A stretch of DNA of 24,931 bases, from positions 1 through 24,931 of the forward strand of contig JAEWQZ010000285.1 in NCBI GenBank assembly GCA_023460255.1. Direction: 5' to 3'. The notes beneath the pieces are model-generated. The model searched no databases. It was not told the origin of the DNA and saw only the letters and a list, made by a program, of their open reading frames with translations. A program made the translations under genes and the position numbers. Position 1 is the stretch's first letter. Every line of letters starts with the position of its first letter. The DNA is from Actinomycetes bacterium. GTDB lineage: Bacteria > Actinomycetota > Actinomycetes > Actinomycetales > Cellulomonadaceae. Below, piece by piece: positions 13,718 to 20,614 of the stretch.

Positions 13718-15058
13718 ATGGGCACAACTGACGCGTTCCTCCCCGCCGCCTCCAAGGCAGAGGCAGTCGCACGGCTCTACGCCCTCGCCGGCGCCACACC
13801 CGAGCCCCTCGGCCCAGGAAGCACCGAGAAGAAGTCGGTGCTCCTCGCGTTGGCGCGCCAGCTGAACCTCCCTGTAGACACCGGGGCAGCCAAGCCCATC
13901 CTCGGTTCACAGGTCGCCCGTGCGCTTGGCGCCGACTGGCCCGCCGCAGCCTGGTCGCGCGGGTCGACGATCACCCTTCACGGTCTGAACACGTTGCTTG
14001 AGGCCGCCACCCTCGAACTGCACCAGAGGGCGGTCCGTTCGGCACTCGAGGAGGCGCTCGCCGAGGAGCTCGGCATCGGCGGCTTCCGCCCCGCCCGAAG
14101 CAAGCTCGAAGCCGTCAACCGCATCTCCGCCCTCACGCGCAGCGGACCCCAAGACCTCGGACCCGGGAGCAAGGAACGCAAGTCAGTCCTGGTCAACCTC
14201 GCCACCGGGCTCAAGCTCGACGTCGACACCACGTTGAACAAGCCCGAGCTCGGCGCTGGGATCGCCGCGCAACTGGGGGTCGCCTGGGGGCCGCGGACCT
14301 GGTCCGCCGGCCACACCATCACGCTCGAGGGGCTCAACGCGCTTCTTGCAGGAGGCGAGCGACAGCTCGGCCTGCTGGGACAGGGGCCCGCTGAGGCCTT
14401 CGCCACGCCACTTGAGGAAGCCGGAGCCCTGCTCGCAGTCCTAGCCGACGCGATCGACGCCACCTGGGACGGGCGTCGTTGCGTTGAGGCGATGCGCGAC
14501 GCGGAGTTCCGCCACTGGCGCCAGACAGAGTGGATCGGCTGGTACTTCGAGTACGTCGGGATCGCCGCACTCGTCAACGCCTTCGGCGGCGGACCCAGGC
14601 GCGTGCTCAACACGTCATTCGACTACGCGCTGCGGTCCACATGGGATCTGAAGGCCCACAGCACGGCCGGCGAGAACGCCGCGATCCTGAACGATCTGGA
14701 CGCGATTGAAGCCGGCCTCGCCGAGCCCGGCGGCCTCGGCTTCATCGTCCTGACCGGCGATCCCGATTTCTCGACCAGCGCGGACTTCGACGTCTGGCAC
14801 CGCGAGCAGCGAGGAGCGGGGCTGGCTCATGACAGGTCCCGTGCCCTCAAGTCCGGCTTCGTCCCCAGGCGGCTCGATGCGTACCACCTGCCCAGCACGG
14901 CCGCGCTCGACACCGCACGCGCCCGCGGCGAGTTCTCCAAGATGGCTCAGGGTCGACAGCCGGACGGGGCGCCGCGCAAGCCGAAGCTCAAAGTCAACTT
15001 CGGCGCGGCGAACTCACCCGGTGGCTCGCGGGTCGCGACCCGACCCCTCGACCTGTAG
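13718..15058 (+). CDS. probable type II restriction endonuclease with duplicated N-terminal module
   Basis: A 446-residue protein directly downstream of the C5-methyltransferase. Residues 7-95 and 123-211 are an internal repeat that aligns without gaps at a constant offset of 116, about 55% identical by my hand count, sharing LGPGS, KSVL, VDT, KP-x-LG and TITL-x-GLN. A catalytic domain follows (about 235-400): WIGWYFEY with Glu279, FDYAL with Asp302, and WDLKAH with Asp310-x-Lys312. That order fits a PD-(D/E)XK nuclease. Position, size and the methyltransferase/Vsr partners make it the cognate restriction enzyme. I cannot place it in a named family with certainty. A basic C-terminal tail (KPKLKVNF) ends the protein. 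Confidence 0.75.
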   Translation: MGTTDAFLPAASKAEAVARLYALAGATPEPLGPGSTEKKSVLLALARQLNLPVDTGAAKPILGSQVARALGADWPAAAWSRGSTITLHGLNTLLEAATLELHQRAVRSALEEALAEELGIGGFRPARSKLEAVNRISALTRSGPQDLGPGSKERKSVLVNLATGLKLDVDTTLNKPELGAGIAAQLGVAWGPRTWSAGHTITLEGLNALLAGGERQLGLLGQGPAEAFATPLEEAGALLAVLADAIDATWDGRRCVEAMRDAEFRHWRQTEWIGWYFEYVGIAALVNAFGGGPRRVLNTSFDYALRSTWDLKAHSTAGENAAILNDLDAIEAGLAEPGGLGFIVLTGDPDFSTSADFDVWHREQRGAGLAHDRSRALKSGFVPRRLDAYHLPSTAALDTARARGEFSKMAQGRQPDGAPRKPKLKVNFGAANSPGGSRVATRPLDL

Positions 15059-15097
15059 CTCGCATCTCGGACCCGTTGCCGAGAAGGGGGACCACTC

Positions 15098-15715
15098 ATG
15101 ACACCCGAGGCGATCGCGGAGCGGTGGCCACGCCTGTTCCACATGGCCGAGGCTGCGTCCTGGCCCATGATCCAAAGGCATGGACTCCTGTCGACCACGG
15201 CTCTCTTGGACCTGTTCGACGTCGACGGGCCGGCACGCACCGAGCTTGAGACTAAGCGCCGGCCTGACTCCGTCGAGATCCGCCATCCCGTTCACGGCAC
15301 CGCGATCATCCGGGACAACAAGCCGATCAACGAGACGGTCCTGCGCCGGACGCTCGTCGGCATGAGCGAGCCGGCCTGGTACCGGACCCTCAACGGGCGC
15401 GTGTTCTTCTGGCTGACGACCGATCGGCTTGACCGCCTGCGCGACGCACCGCCGTACCGCGACCGGCCTCATGACATCCTCACTGTCGACACCGCCGGGC
15501 TCCTCGGTCGCCATGGCGATCGGATCGAGCTTGCCGGGATCAACAGCGGCGCGGTGCACCCTGGGGCTCGGAACTCCCGCGGGTCCGAGACATTCCGGCG
15601 GATCGCCGACTACCCCTGGGCAAGCCGCGGCAGCCGGGAGCGCGTAGTCGAGCTCACGGTCCCGTACTCCGTGCCCGACATCGCCGATCACGTCATCGAC
15701 GTCGTCACTCGCTGA
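15098..15715 (+). CDS. DUF7002-like protein
   Basis: A 205-residue protein starting FHMAEAASWPMIQRHGLLST, followed by an ALLDLF stretch, R-x-D-x-V-E-I-x-H, GTAIIRDNKPINE, NGRVFFWLT, and Y-R-D-R-P-H-D-I-L-T-V-D-T. I recall this pattern in the DUF7002 family, common beside restriction-modification and other defence genes. The HGLLST and R-x(2)-F-F-W-L-T segments look like those of ADP-ribosyltransferase-fold proteins, but no catalytic triad can be proven here. The ATG at 15098 has GAAGGGGG upstream at 15083-15090. The gap to the endonuclease is 39 bp, so it is probably in the same transcript. Confidence 0.7.
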   Translation: MTPEAIAERWPRLFHMAEAASWPMIQRHGLLSTTALLDLFDVDGPARTELETKRRPDSVEIRHPVHGTAIIRDNKPINETVLRRTLVGMSEPAWYRTLNGRVFFWLTTDRLDRLRDAPPYRDRPHDILTVDTAGLLGRHGDRIELAGINSGAVHPGARNSRGSETFRRIADYPWASRGSRERVVELTVPYSVPDIADHVIDVVTR

Positions 15716-15872
15716 CGACAGCGGTAGGAGTCCCGGTGGCAAGCAGTTGACGGCGTCTCCGCTCGCCTGGCAGCCAGTCGCACCCGAGTGGCTGCCGCGC
15801 GATGTGGCCTACGTCACGCCTGCTCTGGGCACAGCCGAACTGAGCACGGACGGGGTGCGCCACACAACCTGC

Positions 15873-16070
15873 TTACGGGCACGCCGCCGGCTTGGGGAAC
15901 TCCGGGTCCGGGGCGCACGGGTTGACGGCGGGGAAGGGGTCGAAGGCTGGCTCCTCGTTCGCCTTGGCCCACAGCAGCCCTCCGCCGATGAGCAGCGCGC
16001 AGACCAGGCAGAACCAGAACGCCGTCCGGTTGTACGCCCGGCGGGCCTCGTCACGGTCGTTGTAGCTCAC
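15873..16070 (-). CDS. small single-pass membrane protein
   Basis: A 65-residue protein of unknown function. The N-terminus is charged (SYNDRDEARRAYNR), one transmembrane helix follows (about residues 18-34, FWFCLVCALLIGGGLLW), and the tail is Pro-rich with two cysteines. The GTG start at 16070 is supported by an excellent AAGGAGG just upstream, which decides it against the longer open frame. It is one of the few cargo genes on the minus strand in this half of the element. Confidence 0.7.
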   Translation of the reverse strand: MSYNDRDEARRAYNRTAFWFCLVCALLIGGGLLWAKANEEPAFDPFPAVNPCAPDPEFPKPAACP

Positions 16071-16219
16071 GGTCCTCCTTGACAACACGTGTCGCCGAGC
16101 GTATCGGTCGCAGGGGGGCGCGGCGGATCCCGCGTCGCATCGCGCTCCCTCAAGACCTGAGCGCCGTCGCCATCCAACCCCACTTGCCACCCGACCCGAC
16201 CCGTCGGGACACTCCTGGC

Positions 16220-16486
16220 ATGGGCGACTTCGAGGAGGTCTGGCAACGGATCCAGCGGCACGCGGGCGAGACGTTCCACACGATCACCGCACTGCCGTTC
16301 ACCTACGCAGCCCCTGGCGACTACCTGCGGGTGACGCGCGACGGGAACGAGGTCAACCGCTCCCTCTCCAAGACCAACTTCCGCAAGGCAGCAGAGATGA
16401 TGCCTGTGAACGGCCCGGGAGCACTCAAAGGCCGCCAAGGCGCCTCGTACACCTGGGCGATCCTGTCCGACGAACGCATCCGCTGA
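16220..16486 (+). CDS. small conserved-looking hypothetical protein
   Basis: An 88-residue protein starting MGDFEEVWQRIQRHAGETFH, with a YLRVTRDGNEVNRSLSKTNF segment and a C-terminal ASYTWAILSDERIR. The alternating strands and Arg/Asp-rich turn look like a compact folded domain, but I recognise no function. ATG 16220 is preferred over the longer frame from 16079, whose N-terminal part is Arg/Pro-rich and antisense to the membrane-protein promoter region. It is followed 12 bp later by another small gene, probably in the same operon. Confidence 0.6.
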   Translation: MGDFEEVWQRIQRHAGETFHTITALPFTYAAPGDYLRVTRDGNEVNRSLSKTNFRKAAEMMPVNGPGALKGRQGASYTWAILSDERIR

Positions 16487-16498
16487 GTCAGGCTCGAG

Positions 16499-16870
16499 AT
16501 GGCGCGACGTGAGCTCACCCGCGACCAGGCACAGTCCTGGAACGAAGCTTGGTCGTACACGGACAGGGAGACGATCCGGCAACACTTCGAGAGGCTGCAG
16601 CCACGGACCTTCTACGTCCCTCCGAGCGGTGGCTACGTCGGCTGCAGGGACGAGGCCGGGATCGTCGTCATGCGGCTTTACGCCGGCTATCTCGAGTTCA
16701 AGACCGACCTCGCGCCCGATGACCGCCCCGAACCCGACTGGCCGGGCCTGCTCCTCTCGACGTTCCGTCCGCATGCCAGCCCAACGCCGCAGATCGAGGA
16801 CGACAGTGGCGTCTGTCCTACCCACCACATCGCTTTGCCCACCAGCGGCGTGTGTGACGAGTGCTCCTGA
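16499..16870 (+). CDS. hypothetical protein with C-terminal Cys/His cluster
   Basis: A 123-residue protein of unknown function. Its body (about residues 1-95) is mixed, with a VPPSGGYVGCRDEAGIVVMRLYAG core. The last 20 residues hold C-x(2)-HH and C-x(2)-C (CPTHHIALPTSGVCDEC), which could bind zinc. It is the last gene before the right arm-type repeat and lies 12 bp downstream of the 16220 gene. No strong ribosome site is visible. Confidence 0.6.
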   Translation: MARRELTRDQAQSWNEAWSYTDRETIRQHFERLQPRTFYVPPSGGYVGCRDEAGIVVMRLYAGYLEFKTDLAPDDRPEPDWPGLLLSTFRPHASPTPQIEDDSGVCPTHHIALPTSGVCDECS

Positions 16871-16914
16871 CGGGTAGACCGCACCTGAGGGGCGAGCGAC
16901 CTGCGCAACACGCG

Positions 16915-16937
16915 CGGTAGCAGTTCCGGTAGCAGTT
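16915..16937 (+). repeat. right arm-type repeat (probable integrase binding site)
   Basis: A perfect 23-bp copy of the sequence at 1328-1350, in the same orientation, with two GGTAGCAGTT units 12 bp apart. It lies 103 bp inside the right att repeat. In the excised circle the two copies would flank the attP core. Confidence 0.7.
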
Positions 16938-17040
16938 TGTCTCCGGACCGACCCTGCCGCGCCCTACCGCCTCCGTCCGCGCACCCCGCTGACCTGCCAA
17001 GACACATCCGCCCGCACCCCCCCGAGACCCCGCCAGGCCA

Positions 17041-17147
17041 CTTGGAAAGCGTGTTGGGGTAACACCCTCGGGGGTTCGAATCCCCCATCCTCCGCCGAAC
17101 GAAGGGCCCGTGACCTGCGGTGACGTGGGTGGCGGGCCCTTCGTCGT
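17041..17147 (+). repeat. attR copy: tRNA-Ser 3' fragment and hairpin
   Basis: The segment repeats 1193-1299 with two differences. Bases 17041-17094 are the displaced 3' end of the host tRNA-Ser gene, without acceptor 5' half or D-arm, so it is not a working tRNA. The hairpin that follows at 17099-17144 has a 12-bp stem (ACGAAGGGCCCG with its complement), two pairs longer than the copy at the left end. Confidence 0.95.
17099..17144 (+). terminator. hairpin after displaced tRNA-Ser end
   Basis: Stem 17099-17110 pairs with 17133-17144 over 12 bp around a 22-nt loop. This is presumably the original chromosomal structure downstream of tRNA-Ser. No U-tract follows. Confidence 0.45.
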
Positions 17148-17421
17148 GGGGCACGACCAACTCGAGCCGCGCACGGCCGTTCCCCGCACGAGCGGTGGCA
17201 CGGCGGGCGTCCCGCCGGGCGACCCGACCGAGCAGCTCGCGACCCGCGCAACCCGGGCCGCCCCACGTCGCGTTCTCCTTGTGAGATCGCGTTCGAACCT
17301 GTGTGCGTCGGACGAGCAACGGTCGTTCGCCGATCGCACCGGTGCTCGAACTCGAACAGACGCCTGTGGCTGCGCGCGCGGGCGGCAGAATCGAGACCAG
17401 CACCCCGACCTGGAGGCCGAC

Positions 17422-18135
17422 ATGCACGAGCCACCGCGCGCCGTCCTCGTGCACGGCGCCGCCAGCGGCCCCTGGGTGTTCGACGCGTGGCGCCCCCGGT
17501 GGGCCGGCTTCGACGTGCGCACCCCGGACCTCCAGTCCGGCGGCGACCTCGCCACCACGACGATGGCCGACTACGTCCGGCTCGTCGAGCACGCCACGTG
17601 GGACGCCGAGCCGGGAACCGAGCCGGGAACCGGGCCGGGCACCGAGCCGGGCACCGAGCCGGGCACCGAGCCGGGCCGCGCACCCCAGCCGGGCGACGCT
17701 CCCCCGGTCGTCGTCGTCGGCTGGAGCATGGGCGGGCTCGTCGCCATGATGGCGGCGGCCCGGCGGGCGCCGGCCGCGCTGGTGGTCGTCGAGCCGAGCG
17801 TCCCGGCCGAGGTCGGCGGGCACGACCCGTCGGTGCCGCTCGAGGAGGGCACGTACGGCGCCGAGGTCTACGGGGCCGTCGCCGCCGACAACCAGAGCCG
17901 GCGCGAGTCCCTCCTCGCCAGGAGCGAGCGCAAGCGCGGCATCAGTGTCCCCGGCCTGCCCTGTCCCACCCTGGTCCTCGCCGGCCGCGACTACGCGGAG
18001 GAGCGGAGCCGCCCCGTCGCCGAGCGGTACGGCGCCACGCTCCGCGAGTACCCGCGCCTGGGCCACGCAGACCTGGTCACGGACCCGGCGGTGGCCGACG
18101 ACGTCGTGGCCTGGGTCCGCGCCGTGCTCCCCTGA
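17422..18135 (+). CDS. alpha/beta hydrolase with repeat-expanded linker
   Basis: A 237-residue alpha/beta-hydrolase. It opens with the oxyanion-type AVLVHGAASGPWVF. The nucleophile elbow is GWSMG (Ser102), and the probable acid and base are Asp190 (VLAGRDYAEE) and His215 (LGHADLV). The substrate is unknown; related proteins hydrolyse esters. Residues 63-86 are a Gly-Thr-Glu-Pro repeat coded by a 12-bp minisatellite between strand and nucleophile elbow, so it should be a loop and may vary in length between strains. ATG 17422 has GGAGG eight bases upstream; the longer open frame back into the att site is not coding. Chromosomal, first gene right of the element, convergent with the flavodoxin-like gene. 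Confidence 0.88.
   Translation: MHEPPRAVLVHGAASGPWVFDAWRPRWAGFDVRTPDLQSGGDLATTTMADYVRLVEHATWDAEPGTEPGTGPGTEPGTEPGTEPGRAPQPGDAPPVVVVGWSMGGLVAMMAAARRAPAALVVVEPSVPAEVGGHDPSVPLEEGTYGAEVYGAVAADNQSRRESLLARSERKRGISVPGLPCPTLVLAGRDYAEERSRPVAERYGATLREYPRLGHADLVTDPAVADDVVAWVRAVLP
17608..17679 (+). repeat. in-frame 12-bp minisatellite
   Basis: Six tandem units of the form GAGCCGGGMACC, the third starting GGG and the last ending CGC, encode Glu-Pro-Gly-Thr repeats inside the alpha/beta hydrolase. The period is a multiple of three, so unit gain or loss keeps the frame. Confidence 0.9.
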
Positions 18136-18166
18136 GCGCCCCGACCACTCCCAGAGCGACCGCGCC

Positions 18167-18610
18167 CTAGCGGTTCTTGAACGGCGCCCCGACGGTCGCG
18201 CCCCAGCGCACCGCCCGCACCGACTCCCCCGGCGCGAGGGCACCCGTGCCCGCGTCGACCATGAACCCCTCGGCCGGCGCGGCGACCTTCAGCCCGATCT
18301 GGCTGAGCCGCTTCTCGATCGCACGGGACGCGGTGTCGCCCAGGAGCGGCTTCTTGACCCGGGTGTCGAAGGCCGCACCCGAGCAGCCGAGCGGCACGCG
18401 CACCGCGTCGAGCCACTTCATGAGGGTCTTCTGCCCGTCGCCGCCCGCCGTGCCGACGATGAGCAGGTTGAGGTCGTTCGGGATCGACTCGGGCGCGCTG
18501 GCGACGTCGCTCCGTTCGATCTGACCGAAGTCCTCCATGCCCTTGCTGACCATGGCGGCGATCATCTTGGTGGGGATCGATGCCGATTCGAACACCACGA
18601 GTGCCTTCAT
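18167..18610 (-). CDS. flavodoxin-like protein
   Basis: A 147-residue protein with the flavodoxin fold pattern: MKALVVFESASIPTKMIA at the first strand-loop-helix, then DLNLLIVGTAGGDGQK, and C-terminal GAAFDTRVKKPLLGD and EGFMVDAGTGALAPGE as in small actinobacterial flavodoxin-like proteins. The first loop, where flavodoxins hold the FMN phosphate, reads ESASIPTK and lacks the usual T/S-x-T-G-x-T, so FMN binding is uncertain. GGAGGT lies upstream of ATG 18610. Its partner is not evident. Confidence 0.8.
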   Translation of the reverse strand: MKALVVFESASIPTKMIAAMVSKGMEDFGQIERSDVASAPESIPNDLNLLIVGTAGGDGQKTLMKWLDAVRVPLGCSGAAFDTRVKKPLLGDTASRAIEKRLSQIGLKVAAPAEGFMVDAGTGALAPGESVRAVRWGATVGAPFKNR

Positions 18611-18864
18611 CCCGGACCTCCATGTCCTACCCGGCCCTGGGGGCGGCCGGGTCGTGCGTCGTCTGCGCGCGTGGTGCGCCTGCGTTCCCTATCGGCGGGC
18701 ACGGCCGCGTTCGAAGGCTTCGGGCGACATGAACCTGCGCACCGCGCGACGACGCGCTCGGCCGCCGCGAGGTGTCCCCGGCGCGGAGCCTGCGCCGTGC
18801 GGGACACTCGGGTCGACGCGACCGCCGGTGCGGCGCGCACACGCGCACACCAGGGAGGTGCCCG

Positions 18865-19182
18865 ATGGGCCCGCAGATCGTCCACGTCGTCCTCGCGCGC
18901 TGGGCGCGACCGACCGCCCGGGACCTCCCTGCCCTGCTCGACGACGCCGTGCGCGCGGTCCGCGAGGAGATCCCGGGGGTGCTCGAAGTCGCACACGGCC
19001 CGAGCGTCAGCGTCGAGGGCCTGGAGCAGGGCTACGAGTACGGGCTGTACGTGCGCTTCGCGGACGCTGCCGCCCGCAACGCGTACCTGCCGCACCCGGC
19101 GCACCAGCCGCTCGCGACGCTGATCAGCTCGTCCGCGGAGTCGTTCGTCGTGTTCGACCTGCCGGCGGGCACCGACGGCTGA
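18865..19182 (+). CDS. Dabb (stress-responsive A/B barrel) domain protein
   Basis: A 105-residue dimeric alpha-beta barrel protein. It begins IVHVVLARWARPT, continues with a helix, IPGVLEVAHGPSVSVEGLEQGYEYGLYVRFADAAARNAYLPHP, then a His-rich turn and ESFVVFDL, all typical of Dabb proteins. The exact role is not known for most members. ATG 18865 is chosen because GGGAGG lies eight bases upstream. It stands alone between divergent and downstream genes. Confidence 0.88.
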   Translation: MGPQIVHVVLARWARPTARDLPALLDDAVRAVREEIPGVLEVAHGPSVSVEGLEQGYEYGLYVRFADAAARNAYLPHPAHQPLATLISSSAESFVVFDLPAGTDG

Positions 19183-19224
19183 CGACGCACCGGGCTCCGC
19201 CGGACCCCAGACGCGAAGGCACAG

Positions 19225-19276
19225 CGGTAGCGTTCCGGCGCACAGAACGGTAGTGCATATGCTCGCGCAACGGTAG
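19225..19276 (+). repeat. three CGGTAG boxes at exact 23-bp spacing
   Basis: CGGTAG occurs at 19225-19230, 19248-19253 and 19271-19276, and the last two share AACGGTAGTG. The third overlaps TAGTGT (19274-19279), a -10-like box seven bases before the ATG of the ATPase. The regular spacing suggests a regulator binding in phase upstream of this gene. Confidence 0.5.
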
Positions 19277-19285
19277 TGTAGACGC

Positions 19286-20560
19286 ATGGGATATGCGCGC
19301 CGGGTTGTCGACGGACAGCTCGACCGGCTTCTGGCGGGGCTACCCGCCGTCGTCCTCGAGGGACCCCGTGCCGTCGGCAAGACCGCCACGGCGTCACGGC
19401 GCGCGGCGACCGTCCTCGCCCTCGACGACGCCGCCGAGCGAGCCCTCCTCGAGGCCGACCGCGAGCGCCTGGGACGCCTGGCGAAGCCGCTCCTGATCGA
19501 CGAGTGGCAGCTGCACCCGCCCGCGTGGGACATGGTCCGCCGGGCCGTCGACGCCGGCGCGGCGCCGGGCTCCTACCTGCTCACCGGATCGGCGACACCG
19601 ACCACGGCCCCCACGCACACCGGAGCCGGGCGCATCGTTCGCGTGCGGCTCCGCCCCATGAGCCTTGCCGAGCGCGGACTCGCCGACGGCGGCGTCTCGC
19701 TCGCTGATCTGCTCTCCGGTCACCAGCCAGCCGTCGACGGCGAGTCCTCGACCACCCTCGCGCAGTACGCGGAGGAGATCGTCGCCGGCGGGTTCCCCGG
19801 ACTGCGCGCGCTCCCCGGCGACCTGCGCCCGGCCGCCCTGGACGGCTACCTCGACGCCGTCGTCGAGCACGACTTCGCGGAGCTCGGTCAGGTCGTGCGC
19901 AGGCCGGGCACCCTGCGCTCGTGGCTGAGGGCCTACGCGGCCGCGACGTCGTCGACCGCGTCCTACAACGCGATCATCGACGCGTCGACTCCCGGACACG
20001 CCGACAGGCCCGCCAAGACGACGACGATCGCCTACCGGGAGACCCTCGAGCGGCTGTGGCTGCTCGACCCGGTCCCGGCCTGGACCGGGTCACGCTCCGC
20101 GATGGCCTCGCTCGGCCAGGCACCCAAGCACCATCTCGCCGACCCGGCGCTCGCCGCTCGCCTGCTCGGCGTCGGCGCCGGTGCGCTCCTGGACACCCCC
20201 AACCCGGACGGCCCGGCCATGCCGCGCGACGGAACCCTGTTCGGCGCACTGTTCGAGAGCCTCGTGACACTCGGCGTGCGGACCTACGCCGCCGCAGCGG
20301 GGGCACGGGTGAGCCACCTCCGCACGCATCGCGGGGAGCACGAGGTCGATCTCGTCGTGACCAGGGACGACGGACGGATGGTGGCACTCGAGGTCAAGCT
20401 GGCCCCGGTGCCGGGGGACGACGACGTCCGGCACCTCCGCTGGCTGCGGGAGCAGGTCGGCGACGACCTGCTCGACGCGGCGGTCATCACGACCGGTCCC
20501 GCGGCGTTCCGGCGGGCCGACGGCATCGCCGTCATCCCTGCGGCGCTGCTCGGCCCGTGA
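19286..20560 (+). CDS. AAA ATPase with DUF4143 domain
   Basis: A 424-residue ATPase of the AAA_14/DUF4143 type. Walker A is GPRAVGKT (26-33), Walker B is LLIDEWQL (69-76), and a sensor-like YLLTGSAT follows. The C-terminal DUF4143 part contains HDFAELG and, near the end, EHEVDLVV-x(7)-VALEVKL, which resembles a PD-(D/E)XK nuclease fold. The cellular role of this widespread family is unclear. Upstream there is no Shine-Dalgarno; the -10-like TAGTGT seven bases before ATG 19286 suggests a leaderless mRNA. The gene converges with the aldo/keto reductase. Confidence 0.92.
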   Translation: MGYARRVVDGQLDRLLAGLPAVVLEGPRAVGKTATASRRAATVLALDDAAERALLEADRERLGRLAKPLLIDEWQLHPPAWDMVRRAVDAGAAPGSYLLTGSATPTTAPTHTGAGRIVRVRLRPMSLAERGLADGGVSLADLLSGHQPAVDGESSTTLAQYAEEIVAGGFPGLRALPGDLRPAALDGYLDAVVEHDFAELGQVVRRPGTLRSWLRAYAAATSSTASYNAIIDASTPGHADRPAKTTTIAYRETLERLWLLDPVPAWTGSRSAMASLGQAPKHHLADPALAARLLGVGAGALLDTPNPDGPAMPRDGTLFGALFESLVTLGVRTYAAAAGARVSHLRTHRGEHEVDLVVTRDDGRMVALEVKLAPVPGDDDVRHLRWLREQVGDDLLDAAVITTGPAAFRRADGIAVIPAALLGP

Positions 20561-20614
20561 CCCCGGGACCCAGGCCGCGCACGTCCGCCCGGGCCGGCTG
20601 CCCGCCCGGAGCGG

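Larger units (their letters stand above)
1193..17147. mobile_element. integrative mobilizable element inserted in tRNA-Ser
   Basis: The ends are defined by a direct repeat, 1193-1299 and 17041-17147, that begins at the last base of the 5' anticodon stem and covers the rest of the tRNA gene. Inside are a tyrosine integrase with excisionase (minus strand, 4196-5627), a MobF-type relaxase (5665-8568), a toxin-antitoxin pair and a restriction-modification cluster. Matching arm-type repeats lie just inside both ends. No conjugative translocase, VirB-type channel or replication initiator is encoded, so mobilization by a helper is the best reading. Some cargo, notably 9688-11310, looks less GC-rich than the flanks, which agrees with horizontal acquisition. 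The crossover point within the repeat cannot be placed exactly from sequence. Confidence 0.9.

Noticed and set aside
15747..16082. Plus-strand open frame after the DUF7002-like gene
   Set aside because: It is antisense to the small membrane protein, which has a strong AAGGAGG and a clear transmembrane helix. This frame has neither a ribosome site nor sensible composition.
17041..17094. Second tRNA-Ser gene
   Set aside because: Only the 3' part is present. There is no acceptor 5' half or D-arm before 17041, so it is an att remnant.
16687..18243. Minus-strand open frame crossing the attR repeat
   Set aside because: It crosses a tRNA fragment and the alpha/beta hydrolase in antisense and its product has no recognisable domain.
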